64,000 nucleotides of DNA, taken from Methylobacteriaceae bacterium. GTDB lineage: Bacteria; Pseudomonadota; Alphaproteobacteria; Rhizobiales; Beijerinckiaceae. The DNA lies in NCBI GenBank assembly GCA_020638135.1, contig JACKJE010000002.1, positions 154,657 through 218,656 of the forward strand, in the 5' to 3' direction. Positions 16,733 to 24,997 of this stretch are shown here, piece after piece. The notes under the pieces were generated by a model. That model saw only the letters and a program-made list of their open reading frames with translations. It ran no database searches and was not told the origin of the DNA. A program made the position numbers and the translations under genes. Each line of letters opens with the position of its first letter. The stretch's first letter is position 1.

Positions 16733-18166
16733 GTGACGCTGGTGACCTCCCTCGCCGCCGGATGTCGTGACGGCGATACAACCGGGCATTCTGGCGCGTA
16801 CGCCCTGTCGCGACGCGAATTGTCGATCTGGGCCTGGATCGGCGTCGGAGCCCTGGCGATCGCCGGCCTGTTTGCGATCCTGCTGGCGGCCTCGCGTCTT
16901 CCAGGCGCCGAACGGATCGCCCATTGGCCGTTCGGCTTCTTCGGCAAGGCGCTGGTCATCCACGTCATCTTCTCGCTGGTGATCTGGCTGCTGGCGATGT
17001 TCGCCATGCTCGCTTCGTCCGCAACCGCCAGCATGGCCGAAGGATCGGCGCGCGCGGCGTCGTTCGGGCCGATCGGCCAGGGGCTCGTCGCCCTGTCCTT
17101 CCCGCTGCTGTTTTCGCCGGCCTTCGCCGAATCGAGCACGTCGGAGCTGACCAACTACATTCCGCTGATCAAGCATCCCGCTTACGACGCCGGGCTCGTT
17201 CTGCTGGCGCTTGGCGTCCTCATGCCGGTCGTGCGCATGCTGCTCAATGTCGTACGGCCGAGGCAGGCGCTGTCCAGCGGCGAGTTCGCGATCGCGGCGG
17301 CGGGCTTCATCTATGTCGTGGCGCTCGTCTGCTTCGCCGTCGCGGCGGTCCAGTTGCACCGCGCGAATCTGATGGACATAGCCCGCGAATATCTCTTCTG
17401 GGGCGGCGGACATCTGCTGCAATTCGTCTACGTGGCCATGCTGATCTTCATCTGGTCGACGTTCGGACGGGCGATCTTCGGCGAAAAGGCGGCCTGCGGC
17501 GGCGTGGCGAGGATCGGCGCGGCCATCCTCGCTGTCGCGGCGCTGACGGGCCCGGTGTTCTTTCTCGTCTTCGACGCCTTCTCGGTTCCGCTGCATGAAG
17601 CCTTCCGCCTGCTGCAATTCACGCTCGCCATTCCGGCCCTGCTGATGGCGACGAGACTTGTCGCGGTCGCGCTGGCGCATCTGTCGCGATGGCCGTGGCG
17701 TCAGCCCGAATTCGTCACGCTGGCGATCTCGCTGGCGCTATATGGCGTCGGGGGAATGATGGGCATCCTGATCTCCGGCTCCGACACGCGGACGCCTGCG
17801 CACTACCACGCGATGGTGACCGCGGTGAGCGTCGCCTGCATGGGATTCATGCTGACGCGCGGTTTCGAGATGATCGGGCGCCGCGCGATCTCCGACGCTA
17901 TGATCCGGTTCATCGTGCTGTGCTATGGCGGCGGCCAACTGTTCGCTTCGGTCGGGCTGTACCTGGCTGGCGGCTATGGCGCGCAGCGCAAGACGACCGT
18001 CGCCGCCGCGCCGCTGCTCGATGGCGCTGTCGTCGGCATGTATCTGCATGGGATCGGCGCGCTATTCGCCGTTATCGGCGGCGCCTTGTTCGTCGTGGTC
18101 GCGATTCGCGCCCTGTGGCGCGCCGACGATTCCGTCCGCCGCAATCTGGCGGCCTCCCGGAGCTGA
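16733..18166 (+). CDS. Heme-copper-oxidase-fold membrane protein lacking the helix VII CuB histidines
   Basis: A 477-aa protein with about 12 membrane helices. GTG 16733 is chosen because AGGAG lies 6 nt upstream. By eye it aligns with the subunit I encoded at 22395-24122: a helix II histidine (LVIHVIFSLVIW, H77), a helix VI histidine (FWGGGHLLQFVY, H227) and a helix X His-x-His (PAHYHAMV, H357 and H359). These would ligate a low-spin heme and a high-spin heme. At the place of the two adjacent CuB histidines, exactly 49 residues after the helix VI histidine in both proteins, it has Phe-Phe (F276, F277). It may be a heme-binding accessory or sensor subunit, or a divergent NO-handling protein. 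It is convergent with the hemerythrin gene (13 nt apart). Confidence 0.7.
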   Translation: MTLVTSLAAGCRDGDTTGHSGAYALSRRELSIWAWIGVGALAIAGLFAILLAASRLPGAERIAHWPFGFFGKALVIHVIFSLVIWLLAMFAMLASSATASMAEGSARAASFGPIGQGLVALSFPLLFSPAFAESSTSELTNYIPLIKHPAYDAGLVLLALGVLMPVVRMLLNVVRPRQALSSGEFAIAAAGFIYVVALVCFAVAAVQLHRANLMDIAREYLFWGGGHLLQFVYVAMLIFIWSTFGRAIFGEKAACGGVARIGAAILAVAALTGPVFFLVFDAFSVPLHEAFRLLQFTLAIPALLMATRLVAVALAHLSRWPWRQPEFVTLAISLALYGVGGMMGILISGSDTRTPAHYHAMVTAVSVACMGFMLTRGFEMIGRRAISDAMIRFIVLCYGGGQLFASVGLYLAGGYGAQRKTTVAAAPLLDGAVVGMYLHGIGALFAVIGGALFVVVAIRALWRADDSVRRNLAASRS

Positions 18167-18179
18167 GCCGCAGGTTTCG

Positions 18180-18575
18180 TCAGCGGCGGGCGATGGGCAT
18201 GGCGTGAAGCCGCGCGTCGAATGTCGCGAAATGCGTGGTGAACCAGGCGTCGATTGCAGCGCCGAGCGCGTCGGCTTGCGGCGCGCCCGCCTCCTCCGTC
18301 AGATCCATGATGTCGCGCAGATCGTCGAGCAATTTCTCGTGATCGCGCTTGTGCGCCGAATATTCCGGATAGGCCGCTTCGCGCATCGCGCGCTCCTCCA
18401 GCGCGAAATGCGCGCTGATCGCAGCGAGAAGGTCGCCGAAGAACCCTTCGACGTCAGCCTCGGCCGCCTTTTTCGCTTCCTCGTGCAACGCGTTGATGAG
18501 CGCGACGAGCTCCTGGTGCTCGTGGTCGACCTCGGCGATCCCGGTCCGGTACTTGTCCTTCCATTCGATCAGCAT
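18180..18575 (-). CDS. Bacteriohemerythrin
   Basis: A 131-aa single-domain hemerythrin. The di-iron ligands are readable: H18 or H20 in DHEH, H56 and E60 in HFALEE, H75 and H79 in HKRDH, and H115 and D120 in HFATFD. The start is ATG 18575; the frame extends far upstream but only this part has family sequence. Hemerythrins reversibly bind O2 and some react with NO, so this fits the terminal-oxidase/NO-reductase-like operon of which it is the last gene, 11 nt after the preceding stop. Confidence 0.93.
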   Translation of the reverse strand: MLIEWKDKYRTGIAEVDHEHQELVALINALHEEAKKAAEADVEGFFGDLLAAISAHFALEERAMREAAYPEYSAHKRDHEKLLDDLRDIMDLTEEAGAPQADALGAAIDAWFTTHFATFDARLHAMPIARR

Positions 18576-18586
18576 GGGGCGCTCCG

Positions 18587-19096
18587 TCACCGTATGATGA
18601 AGCCGCCGAGCTCCGGCCGGAAGTCGACCGCGAGGCTCTGGCCGGGAACGAGTTCGACAGCGCGCTCGATCGCGTGATCGAAACCGTCCGTACGGGGCGT
18701 GTCTCGCAGGCGCGCGACGATGACGTGTCGTCCGGCGGGCAGGATGAAGCGCCGGTAGACCCGTGACGGGCCGTCGCTCCAAAGACCGCTCGGCGGCAGC
18801 GAGGCGGCAAAGGTCATCTTGTCGTCGATCACGAGCTCCGTATAGACGGGGCCGCGCGTACGCGGGCAGTCCAGCGGACGACGCATGTTCGGCGGCAGTT
18901 TCGCCAGTTCCTCCGGCGATCGCCTGCGACAGCTCGCGGAGCGGTCGGCGCCATGCGAGAAGCTCAGCTTGACGACCGCCGTATCCGCTGGAATCTGGCG
19001 ATAAGTCGGGAAGGTCGAAAGCCAGGCCGCGCCCGCGAACAAGCCGATCGTCAGCAACAGGGCGACAAAGGCCCCGGCCATGCGCGCGGGCGTCAT
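18587..19096 (-). CDS. Unidentified membrane-anchored periplasmic protein of the heme-copper operon
   Basis: A 169-aa protein with one N-terminal membrane helix (about residues 8-28) and a probable periplasmic beta-rich domain. ATG 19096 overlaps the upstream stop (ATGA). Two cysteines (C56 in SASCRRR and C77 in PLDCPRT) could form a disulfide or bind metal. I do not recognise the family. Its place between the cytochrome b fusion and the hemerythrin, and the coupled translation, suggest an accessory subunit or assembly factor. Confidence 0.7.
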   Translation of the reverse strand: MTPARMAGAFVALLLTIGLFAGAAWLSTFPTYRQIPADTAVVKLSFSHGADRSASCRRRSPEELAKLPPNMRRPLDCPRTRGPVYTELVIDDKMTFAASLPPSGLWSDGPSRVYRRFILPAGRHVIVARLRDTPRTDGFDHAIERAVELVPGQSLAVDFRPELGGFIIR

Positions 19097-20670
19097 GAGA
19101 GCGTCCTCTCGCGTACCGGCTCGGATGCGACCGGCGGCGGCGCGGATGAAGGCGGCGGCAGCGCCGACAAGCGCGCGCGCAAGGCGTCGACCTCCCGTTT
19201 GGCTGTCGAGGTCTCCGTGGATGACGTCCAGATCGTCGCCAGGCGCTCGCGCGGCACGCGCGTGCGCAGATAGGGGTCCCGCTCCTGCGCGAAGCGCTGC
19301 CTGGTCCATTCAACGCCGAGGCGATTGTGGCAGAAGCGTTCGCTGCATCCGATGACGGCGACGCCATCGGCATGCCTGCGGCTCAGCGCGAAGTCGATCA
19401 GCGAGGGCGGCGCCATCGCCACGCAGGGCAATTCGAGCACTGCCAGATCGGCGCCGGCGCGGAGACTGGCCCCGCCCCCGTACTTGCACGTTATTGCCAG
19501 AACGCGCGGGCCGCTGGTCATCGCCGCGCATGCAGCGACGAGGTCGGCGCGCATCCGCGCAAGCGGATAGTCCGGCAAGTCGATCCCCGTCACGAGGTCC
19601 TGGCTGCGCCGGAACGGCGTGGAGGACGGGCACGAGCCCACGCATATCCCGCAGGACACGCATTTGCTGGCATCGACGATCGCTTCGGATTGATAGACCG
19701 CGCCGTCCGTGCGTCGCGTCAGCCGCAGCGCTTCGTAAGGGCAATCATCGACGCACCGGCCGCAACCATTGCAATGGTCGAGAAAGACCTTGGCTGGCGC
19801 CGGTTGGCGACGCGGCGGCAGGAACGGCACGATCGACAGGATGAGGCCGATCGCCGTCAACGCGCCCCAAGCGGCGCCCGGCGCGCGGTCGGCGAACGGA
19901 TAAAGCACGAGATAGAGCGAATCCAGCCGCACGGGGCTCGGGATGCGCGCGAGGTTCGCCGGTCCCTGGCTGAGCGCCGGCATGAGAAGCGACACGACCA
20001 GCAAGGCGACGAGCACGATCGCGCCGAGCAATCGCGGCGGATTGACCTTCGGGCGCGAGATCCGCTGGATGTGAATCCACATGACGAAGAGAAGGACGAT
20101 CGGAACGGCGATGTGCAGGAAGACGAGCAGCGTGAAGAACCGGTCGGACAGGGCGGAGGGGTCGAGGAAATTGCGCGCGATCGGTTCGCCGAAGATCGGC
20201 ATCCAGTCGAGCAGTTCCGTCGAGGTCGTCGCGATGTATTGCGCAAGCTTGTCCCACACGAGCCAATAGCCCGTGATGCCGCACACGTAGAGGAAGGCGA
20301 TGAGGGGAATGCCGGTGAACCAGGAGAACCAGCGTGCGCCCCGGAATCGGTCGAGCGCGAATTCACGCGCCAGATGCAATACCATGACGACGATCATCAG
20401 GTCCGACGCGTAGCGATGAAAGCTGCGCATTACGCCCGCGTGCCACCATTGGCTGCCGCTCATCCATTCGACGGAATCGAAGGCGCGCGTCACGCCGGTG
20501 TCGAAGAGGGCGAAGACGTAGAAACCGCTCGCCGCCACGATCCAGAAGAGGAAATAGCCGAGCGCGCCCAATTGCGCGAGCGGATTGGCCTGCGAACCGA
20601 AAAGACGGTCGAGGCCCCGTTCGGCCACGTCGAACGCGCCGCGCAGCAACGCCTGAACAGCTTTGATCAA
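19093..20670 (-). CDS. Cytochrome b / double [4Fe-4S] ferredoxin / FlpD-like fusion protein
   Basis: This 525-aa multidomain redox protein has three parts. Residues 1-290 form a cytochrome b/b6-type membrane domain with two His-x13-His pairs, H85/H99 and H186/H200, able to hold two b hemes. Residues 298-352 hold two [4Fe-4S] motifs, C300/C303/C306/C310 and C337/C340/C343/C347. Residues about 388-480 resemble the FlpD/MvhD iron-sulfur domain of hydrogenase and heterodisulfide reductase complexes (C395, C416, then GCSERFC with C442 and C447). The C-terminus is Pro/Ala-rich. It would move electrons between a soluble donor and the membrane. Both flanking genes overlap by 4 nt, so it belongs to the heme-copper operon. 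Confidence 0.82.
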   Translation of the reverse strand: MIKAVQALLRGAFDVAERGLDRLFGSQANPLAQLGALGYFLFWIVAASGFYVFALFDTGVTRAFDSVEWMSGSQWWHAGVMRSFHRYASDLMIVVMVLHLAREFALDRFRGARWFSWFTGIPLIAFLYVCGITGYWLVWDKLAQYIATTSTELLDWMPIFGEPIARNFLDPSALSDRFFTLLVFLHIAVPIVLLFVMWIHIQRISRPKVNPPRLLGAIVLVALLVVSLLMPALSQGPANLARIPSPVRLDSLYLVLYPFADRAPGAAWGALTAIGLILSIVPFLPPRRQPAPAKVFLDHCNGCGRCVDDCPYEALRLTRRTDGAVYQSEAIVDASKCVSCGICVGSCPSSTPFRRSQDLVTGIDLPDYPLARMRADLVAACAAMTSGPRVLAITCKYGGGASLRAGADLAVLELPCVAMAPPSLIDFALSRRHADGVAVIGCSERFCHNRLGVEWTRQRFAQERDPYLRTRVPRERLATIWTSSTETSTAKREVDALRARLSALPPPSSAPPPVASEPVRERTLS

Positions 20671-21515
20671 CCGGCAGCTCCCGCGGATGAACGCGCGCGG
20701 CGGGAGGCGTCTCGCGCCTCTCGCGCAATGCGCGCGCTACGCCAGGTGCTGGCCAGGGCCCAGGCGCTCAGGAAAATCGAGATCGCGCCCGCGCCGATCC
20801 CCATGAATACGGCGTAACTGGTCCGGTAATGGCCGACGTTGGCGTCGTAGACCGTGCAGATGAAGCGAATGCGATCGGTCAGGCCACGGATCGAGAGCGA
20901 CGAGGCGACGCCGCCGAAAATCGCTTCCTTGAGCGGCTCGACGAACACCTGCAGCGGAAAGTCCTCGCCGTAAATCTGCCTGTACACCTTGCCCTGCGCG
21001 TCGATGATGGTCGTTTGCGTCACATGATCGAAACCGCCGGCGGCATTGACATAGGAAAAGCCGAGATCGCGCAGGAACGCGACGATCGTTATCGGGTCCG
21101 CGCTCGCGAAGCGCCACTCCGGCAGGTCGACATTCTGCGTATTCTTGAAGGTCGCCATGCGCGCCGGCGTGTCGTTGCGCGCATCGAACCCGAGCGTGAC
21201 GACGGCGAACCGGTCGACGCCCAGGCTGCGCTGCGCCTCTGCGACGACCGTGCGCATGTGCTGCGTGGTCGGCGGACAGACGGTCGAACACGAGGTATAG
21301 ATCAGGCTGATCACCAGCGGTCGGCCGCGATAGGCGCTGAGCTTGAACGGCTCGCCGTTGGAGTCGGTCAACGCATAATCGCCAACAGCGCGGCCGATCG
21401 CCGCCTCGCTCTTTTCATAGACGGCGGCCGGATCGAGCCGTTCCGCCGCGGACGGCGCCGAAATGGCGCAGAGCAAGGCGGCGATCGCGCCCGCCGCAAG
21501 TTTCAAAACGGCCAT
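20667..21515 (-). CDS. SCO1/SenC copper chaperone
   Basis: A 282-aa thioredoxin-fold protein with an N-terminal signal peptide (about residues 1-24). The copper site is the CSTVC pair (C76, C80) plus H164 in GFDHVTQTT, at the usual spacing. Unlike typical SCO proteins it has an extra C-terminal membrane helix (about residues 240-262) followed by a basic tail. SCO proteins load copper into the CuA site of subunit II, which is encoded three genes upstream. The start at ATG 21515 overlaps the 3' end of ctaB by 13 nt. Confidence 0.92.
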   Translation of the reverse strand: MAVLKLAAGAIAALLCAISAPSAAERLDPAAVYEKSEAAIGRAVGDYALTDSNGEPFKLSAYRGRPLVISLIYTSCSTVCPPTTQHMRTVVAEAQRSLGVDRFAVVTLGFDARNDTPARMATFKNTQNVDLPEWRFASADPITIVAFLRDLGFSYVNAAGGFDHVTQTTIIDAQGKVYRQIYGEDFPLQVFVEPLKEAIFGGVASSLSIRGLTDRIRFICTVYDANVGHYRTSYAVFMGIGAGAISIFLSAWALASTWRSARIAREARDASRRARSSAGAAG

Positions 21516-22384
21516 GTCGAATGTCCGCTGATCGCATCCAGCGCGACGCCGCACAGCAGCAACGACAGCTGGACCAACGAAGCCGCGAAGTTCGCCATGG
21601 CGGCCTTGCGATCGCGCCGAACGGCCAGGATCGCACTGCGCCATACGAACAGCGCGCCGCCAATGCCGGCGCACAGGGCGTAGAGCGTTCCGAACCCGAA
21701 CCAGACCGGCGCGAGCGACAGCGCCGCCAGCGCGACGGTATGGCCGAGGATCGCCAGAGGCCAGGCCCTGTCGCTCGCGACGACCGGAAGCATCGGTATG
21801 CCCGCCCGCGCGTAATCGTCCTTCTTGGCCGCCGCGAGGCTCCAGAAGTGCGGCGGCGTCCAGAGGAAGAGCACGATGGCGAGGATGATCGGCGCCGCTT
21901 GCGGCGCCGGATCGACGGCCGCCGCGCCCGCAAGCACCGCAAAGCTGCCGGCCAGGCCGCCGATCACGATGTTCCAGACCGAGCGCCGCTTCAGCCACAC
22001 CGTGTAGACCACGCCATAGGTGAAAGCGCCGAGGAACACGTAGACGGCGGCGAGGCCGCCCGCGACCGCCCACGCGAGCGCGAGCGAGGCCAGCAGCAGA
22101 CCGGCGAATGATACCGGCCACCAGCCGCTGTCCCGGAACTGGCCGCTGGCGAACGGTCGCGTGCGCGTGCGCGCCATCAGCCGGTCCGAGACACGCTCAT
22201 GGTAATGGTTGAAGGCGCCCGCCGCCCCCGATGCGCCCATGACCGCGAGGGCAAGCGCGATCATGTTGGGCCATGCGGGGGCGGCGCCGCGCGCCGCCGC
22301 CATGCCCGCAAGGGCAGTGACGGCGATCGCAAAGCCGATCCTGAGTTTGAGCAGCGAAACTGCGAGCTTCAGGTACGCGGCCAT
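21503..22384 (-). CDS. ctaB: Protoheme IX farnesyltransferase-like protein CtaB
   Basis: A 293-aa UbiA-superfamily membrane prenyltransferase that would convert heme B to heme O. Second-half motifs are clear: WLKRRSVWNIVIGGLAG near residues 129-145 and FLWTPPHFWSLAAAKKDDY near 173-191. The first aspartate-rich motif, normally NDxxDxxxD, reads NHYHERVSD (about 59-67), so two of three acidic positions are His and Glu. Either heme O synthesis is retained or the enzyme is altered. It lies between subunit I and the SCO gene. Confidence 0.9.
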   Translation of the reverse strand: MAAYLKLAVSLLKLRIGFAIAVTALAGMAAARGAAPAWPNMIALALAVMGASGAAGAFNHYHERVSDRLMARTRTRPFASGQFRDSGWWPVSFAGLLLASLALAWAVAGGLAAVYVFLGAFTYGVVYTVWLKRRSVWNIVIGGLAGSFAVLAGAAAVDPAPQAAPIILAIVLFLWTPPHFWSLAAAKKDDYARAGIPMLPVVASDRAWPLAILGHTVALAALSLAPVWFGFGTLYALCAGIGGALFVWRSAILAVRRDRKAAMANFAASLVQLSLLLCGVALDAISGHSTWPF

Positions 22385-22394
22385 CGTCTGCGCC

Positions 22395-24122
22395 TCAACG
22401 GAACAGCCAGAGGTCGGCGAGATACTTCCAGTTCACGAAGTAGTAGAGGACGAAGCAGATGAAGAACACGGCCACCAGAATGGCGGTTCCCGTCAGCTTC
22501 GGCGCCTCTTCCGCGCCATGGTGCGTGACGGCCTCGGGGCCGGCCGCATGGAGCGGGAACGTCAGCTTGTGCCCCGGACCCACCTTTTGACCGAACAGGA
22601 CGGTGCCCACCACGATCACGACGAACAGAACGCCGCCGAGCGTCGCGATGAGCGCGCTGATCCCGTTGAGACCCATCATCAGGAACGCGCTCGCGGAATG
22701 CTGGAAGGAGATCGACGCATCCGAGAACGTGATGTCCCAATGACGGCGGGACACCCCCAGCGTGCCCGCCCCCATCATGAACAGCGAGATGCCGGCTGCG
22801 CCGATACCGAACAGATACGGCTGCCAGCGCGCGAGCCCCGGCAGGATCACCTCGCGCTGGAAGATCAGCGGCAACACGATGTAGGTGGCGGCCATGAACG
22901 CGAGCGTCGTTCCGGCCACGACCGTGGCGTGGAAGTGACCGGGCACGTAGATCGTGTTGTGCATGAGCACGTTGAGCTGCTCCGTGCCGAGCGTCACGCC
23001 CGAAATGCCGCCGAGGAAGCCGAACAGGATCAGCGACAGGAACATGCCGGAGAAGGCCGGATTGCCCCAGGGCGCCTTGCGCAGCCATTCGAACGCGCCG
23101 TGCGTGTAGCCGTTGCGACGCTGCGCCGCCTCGATCGCGCCCGGAACCGTCAGACCGTGGATCATCGAGGCCATGACCGCCAGATACATCATGTAGCTGG
23201 TGTTCAGGATCTTCCATTCCGAACTCATGCCCGGCTCGGCCAGCAGGTGGTGCGCCGAAGCGAGCTGAAGGAACAGGATGTACATCAGGAACGCCGTGCG
23301 GCTCACCTTTTCGGAGAGCGGCTTGGCGCCGACGAGCAGCGCGCCGATCATGTACCAGATCGAAATATGCGCGGCGACGTTGATCTGCTGGGACGAATGG
23401 CCGAAGCCCCACCAGATGGCTTTGTACATCAAGGGGTCGATATTGCCGATCAGGCCAACCGACCAGAGAAAGGTCGGGATCAGGATGATCGCGCCCGAGG
23501 CGAGCGTGAATACGGCGATGATCGCCGCCGTCAGCGCGCCGAAGGTGACGAGCGGAATCGAGCCCTCGTAGGTCTTCTCATCCTTCGCGATGACGAGCGT
23601 CGCGAAGAACAGCGCAACCGCCAGCAACGCGCCGACCGCGAATACGATCAGGCCGAGATAGAAGTGCGGCTTGGCCATCAGGGGCGGATAGGAGGTGAAC
23701 ATCACGCTCGATTCGCCCTGCAGAACGGCGACGTTCGCGACGAGCGCGCCCACCACCATCAGAACGAATGCGACCCATGCGAGTTTCGGCGCCGCCAGCC
23801 TGCAGTTCAGCAAGACAGCCGAAGCGAAATACAGGACCGCGACCTCAAAGAACACGATCCAGAACACGAGAACGTCGGCCCCGTGCGCCGTGAGAACGAG
23901 ATAGAACATTTCCGACGAGAGCAGATGCACCGCCGGCCAGCGCGTCAGCGCGACCAGCAGGCCGAACAGGCCGCCAATCGCGAGGAAGACGACGGCTGCG
24001 ACCGCGTTGACCTTGATCAGCGTCTGCGCGGCGATATCGACCTTGAGGCCGGTGTACTGGCACTGGCGAAACTCGGTCTTGCGCGGGAGCGGCCCCGCCG
24101 AAGCGACATCAATGCTGGTCAT
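22395..24122 (-). CDS. B-family heme-copper enzyme subunit I with Tyr-to-Gln change (sNOR/NO-reductase-like)
   Basis: A 575-aa polytopic catalytic subunit. All six histidine ligands are visible: H80 (helix II, low-spin heme), H242 (helix VI), H291 and H292 (helix VII, CuB), and H396 and H398 (helix X, high- and low-spin heme). The segment LLAEPGMSSEWKILN after helix VII resembles Thermus ba3-type B-family enzymes rather than mitochondrial-type ones. In helix VI the usual HPxxY is HSSQQ (242-246), so the tyrosine that cross-links to a CuB histidine and donates an electron in O2 reduction is Gln. Loss of that Tyr is a feature of NO reductases of this superfamily, including the CuA-containing types. 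I therefore favour NO reductase, but an atypical oxidase is possible. The subunit II gene ends 3 nt before its start; no subunit III gene is present. Confidence 0.85.
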   Translation of the reverse strand: MTSIDVASAGPLPRKTEFRQCQYTGLKVDIAAQTLIKVNAVAAVVFLAIGGLFGLLVALTRWPAVHLLSSEMFYLVLTAHGADVLVFWIVFFEVAVLYFASAVLLNCRLAAPKLAWVAFVLMVVGALVANVAVLQGESSVMFTSYPPLMAKPHFYLGLIVFAVGALLAVALFFATLVIAKDEKTYEGSIPLVTFGALTAAIIAVFTLASGAIILIPTFLWSVGLIGNIDPLMYKAIWWGFGHSSQQINVAAHISIWYMIGALLVGAKPLSEKVSRTAFLMYILFLQLASAHHLLAEPGMSSEWKILNTSYMMYLAVMASMIHGLTVPGAIEAAQRRNGYTHGAFEWLRKAPWGNPAFSGMFLSLILFGFLGGISGVTLGTEQLNVLMHNTIYVPGHFHATVVAGTTLAFMAATYIVLPLIFQREVILPGLARWQPYLFGIGAAGISLFMMGAGTLGVSRRHWDITFSDASISFQHSASAFLMMGLNGISALIATLGGVLFVVIVVGTVLFGQKVGPGHKLTFPLHAAGPEAVTHHGAEEAPKLTGTAILVAVFFICFVLYYFVNWKYLADLWLFR

Positions 24123-24125
24123 GGC

Positions 24126-24719
24126 CTACTTCGCCTCCCCGATCTTAGCAGCGGCCGTGGCGACAGCTCCGCCTTCGGCGACCTTCTTCTGGGTCACATA
24201 GATCTTGCCGGTCATCGTGTGATGGCCAAGCCCGCAATACTCGTTGCAGATGATGCCGAACGTGCCGTCCGCCGTCGGCGTGAGCGTGATGATGTGCTCG
24301 AGGCCAGGATGAACCTGAATGTTGATGTTCGTCGGCTGCAGCGAAAATCCGTGCTGCAGGTCGAGCGACGACAGATGAATGCGGTAGCTCTGGCCCTTCT
24401 CGAGCTCGAGAATCGGCCACCACTGGAAGGTGCGCCCGAGCAGGTAGACGTCGGCGCCGGCCGGCGGCTTGACGACGGGAACGCCGTCCTCCTCGCGCGC
24501 CTGATACTTCTTGGCGAAATCCTCGGCCTTCTTCTCGAAGGCGCTCGGCGCGACGCGATAGGTTTCGTTCGACAGGTTCTGGCGACCGATGAAATGCCAG
24601 GCCACCATGAAGACGAACATGAATATGCCCCAGGCGAAGGCGACGACCACCCAGATCAGCTCGACCTTCTCGACTGGCTCTTTCCACCAGACCCGCGATT
24701 GTGGCGACGTGACGGACAT
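24126..24719 (-). CDS. CuA-containing subunit II of the heme-copper enzyme
   Basis: A 197-aa protein with one N-terminal membrane helix (about residues 20-42) and a periplasmic cupredoxin domain. The binuclear CuA ligands are complete: H123 in LQHGF, then C158, E160, C162, H166 and M169 in CNEYCGLGHHTM. One helix instead of two is typical of ba3-type and sNOR-type enzymes. The charged stretch after the helix (FEKKAEDFAKKYQ) is unusual and may contact a partner. CuA implies electron entry from a periplasmic donor such as a cytochrome c or cupredoxin, yet none is encoded nearby. Confidence 0.92.
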   Translation of the reverse strand: MSVTSPQSRVWWKEPVEKVELIWVVVAFAWGIFMFVFMVAWHFIGRQNLSNETYRVAPSAFEKKAEDFAKKYQAREEDGVPVVKPPAGADVYLLGRTFQWWPILELEKGQSYRIHLSSLDLQHGFSLQPTNINIQVHPGLEHIITLTPTADGTFGIICNEYCGLGHHTMTGKIYVTQKKVAEGGAVATAAAKIGEAK

Positions 24720-24731
24720 GAGCGCCTCCCG

Positions 24732-24902
24732 TTATTTGCCGAGCGGAATGGAGGCAACCTCCATCACCGCCCACATCGTGTAGAGGACGGTAGGCACGAC
24801 GACTCCCAGAAACAGAAGCAGGAATGGATCGTCCAGCACACGCTGCATGAAGGGAATGCGGACGTTCTCACTCCCCTCTCCGTTGGTATTCGTCGTCGAC
24901 AT
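24732..24902 (-). CDS. Small single-helix membrane peptide, first gene of the heme-copper operon
   Basis: This 56-aa peptide starts at ATG 24902 behind GGGAGG (about 8 nt upstream) and ends 12 nt before subunit II. It has a polar N-terminus (MSTTNTNGEGSEN) and one membrane helix (about residues 26-50, FLLLFLGVVVPTVLYTMWAVM). Tiny one-helix subunits (for example subunit IIa of ba3 oxidase) occur in B-family enzymes, and this is a likely counterpart. A good ribosome site and operon position support it as a real gene. Confidence 0.75.
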   Translation of the reverse strand: MSTTNTNGEGSENVRIPFMQRVLDDPFLLLFLGVVVPTVLYTMWAVMEVASIPLGK

Positions 24903-24997
24903 CTGCGTGTCCTCCCTGGCGCCCTGAAATTCGGCCGCGCGCAAAGGCGCAAACACCTCCGCGTCATGCCAAACGTAGTGGGCGCGACAGCGCTCAC

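Noticed and set aside
18180..19373. Hemerythrin as the C-terminal domain of a 397-aa protein
   Set aside because: The upstream part is Arg-rich shadow sequence opposite and across the coupled genes, while MLIEW at 18575 is the usual hemerythrin start.
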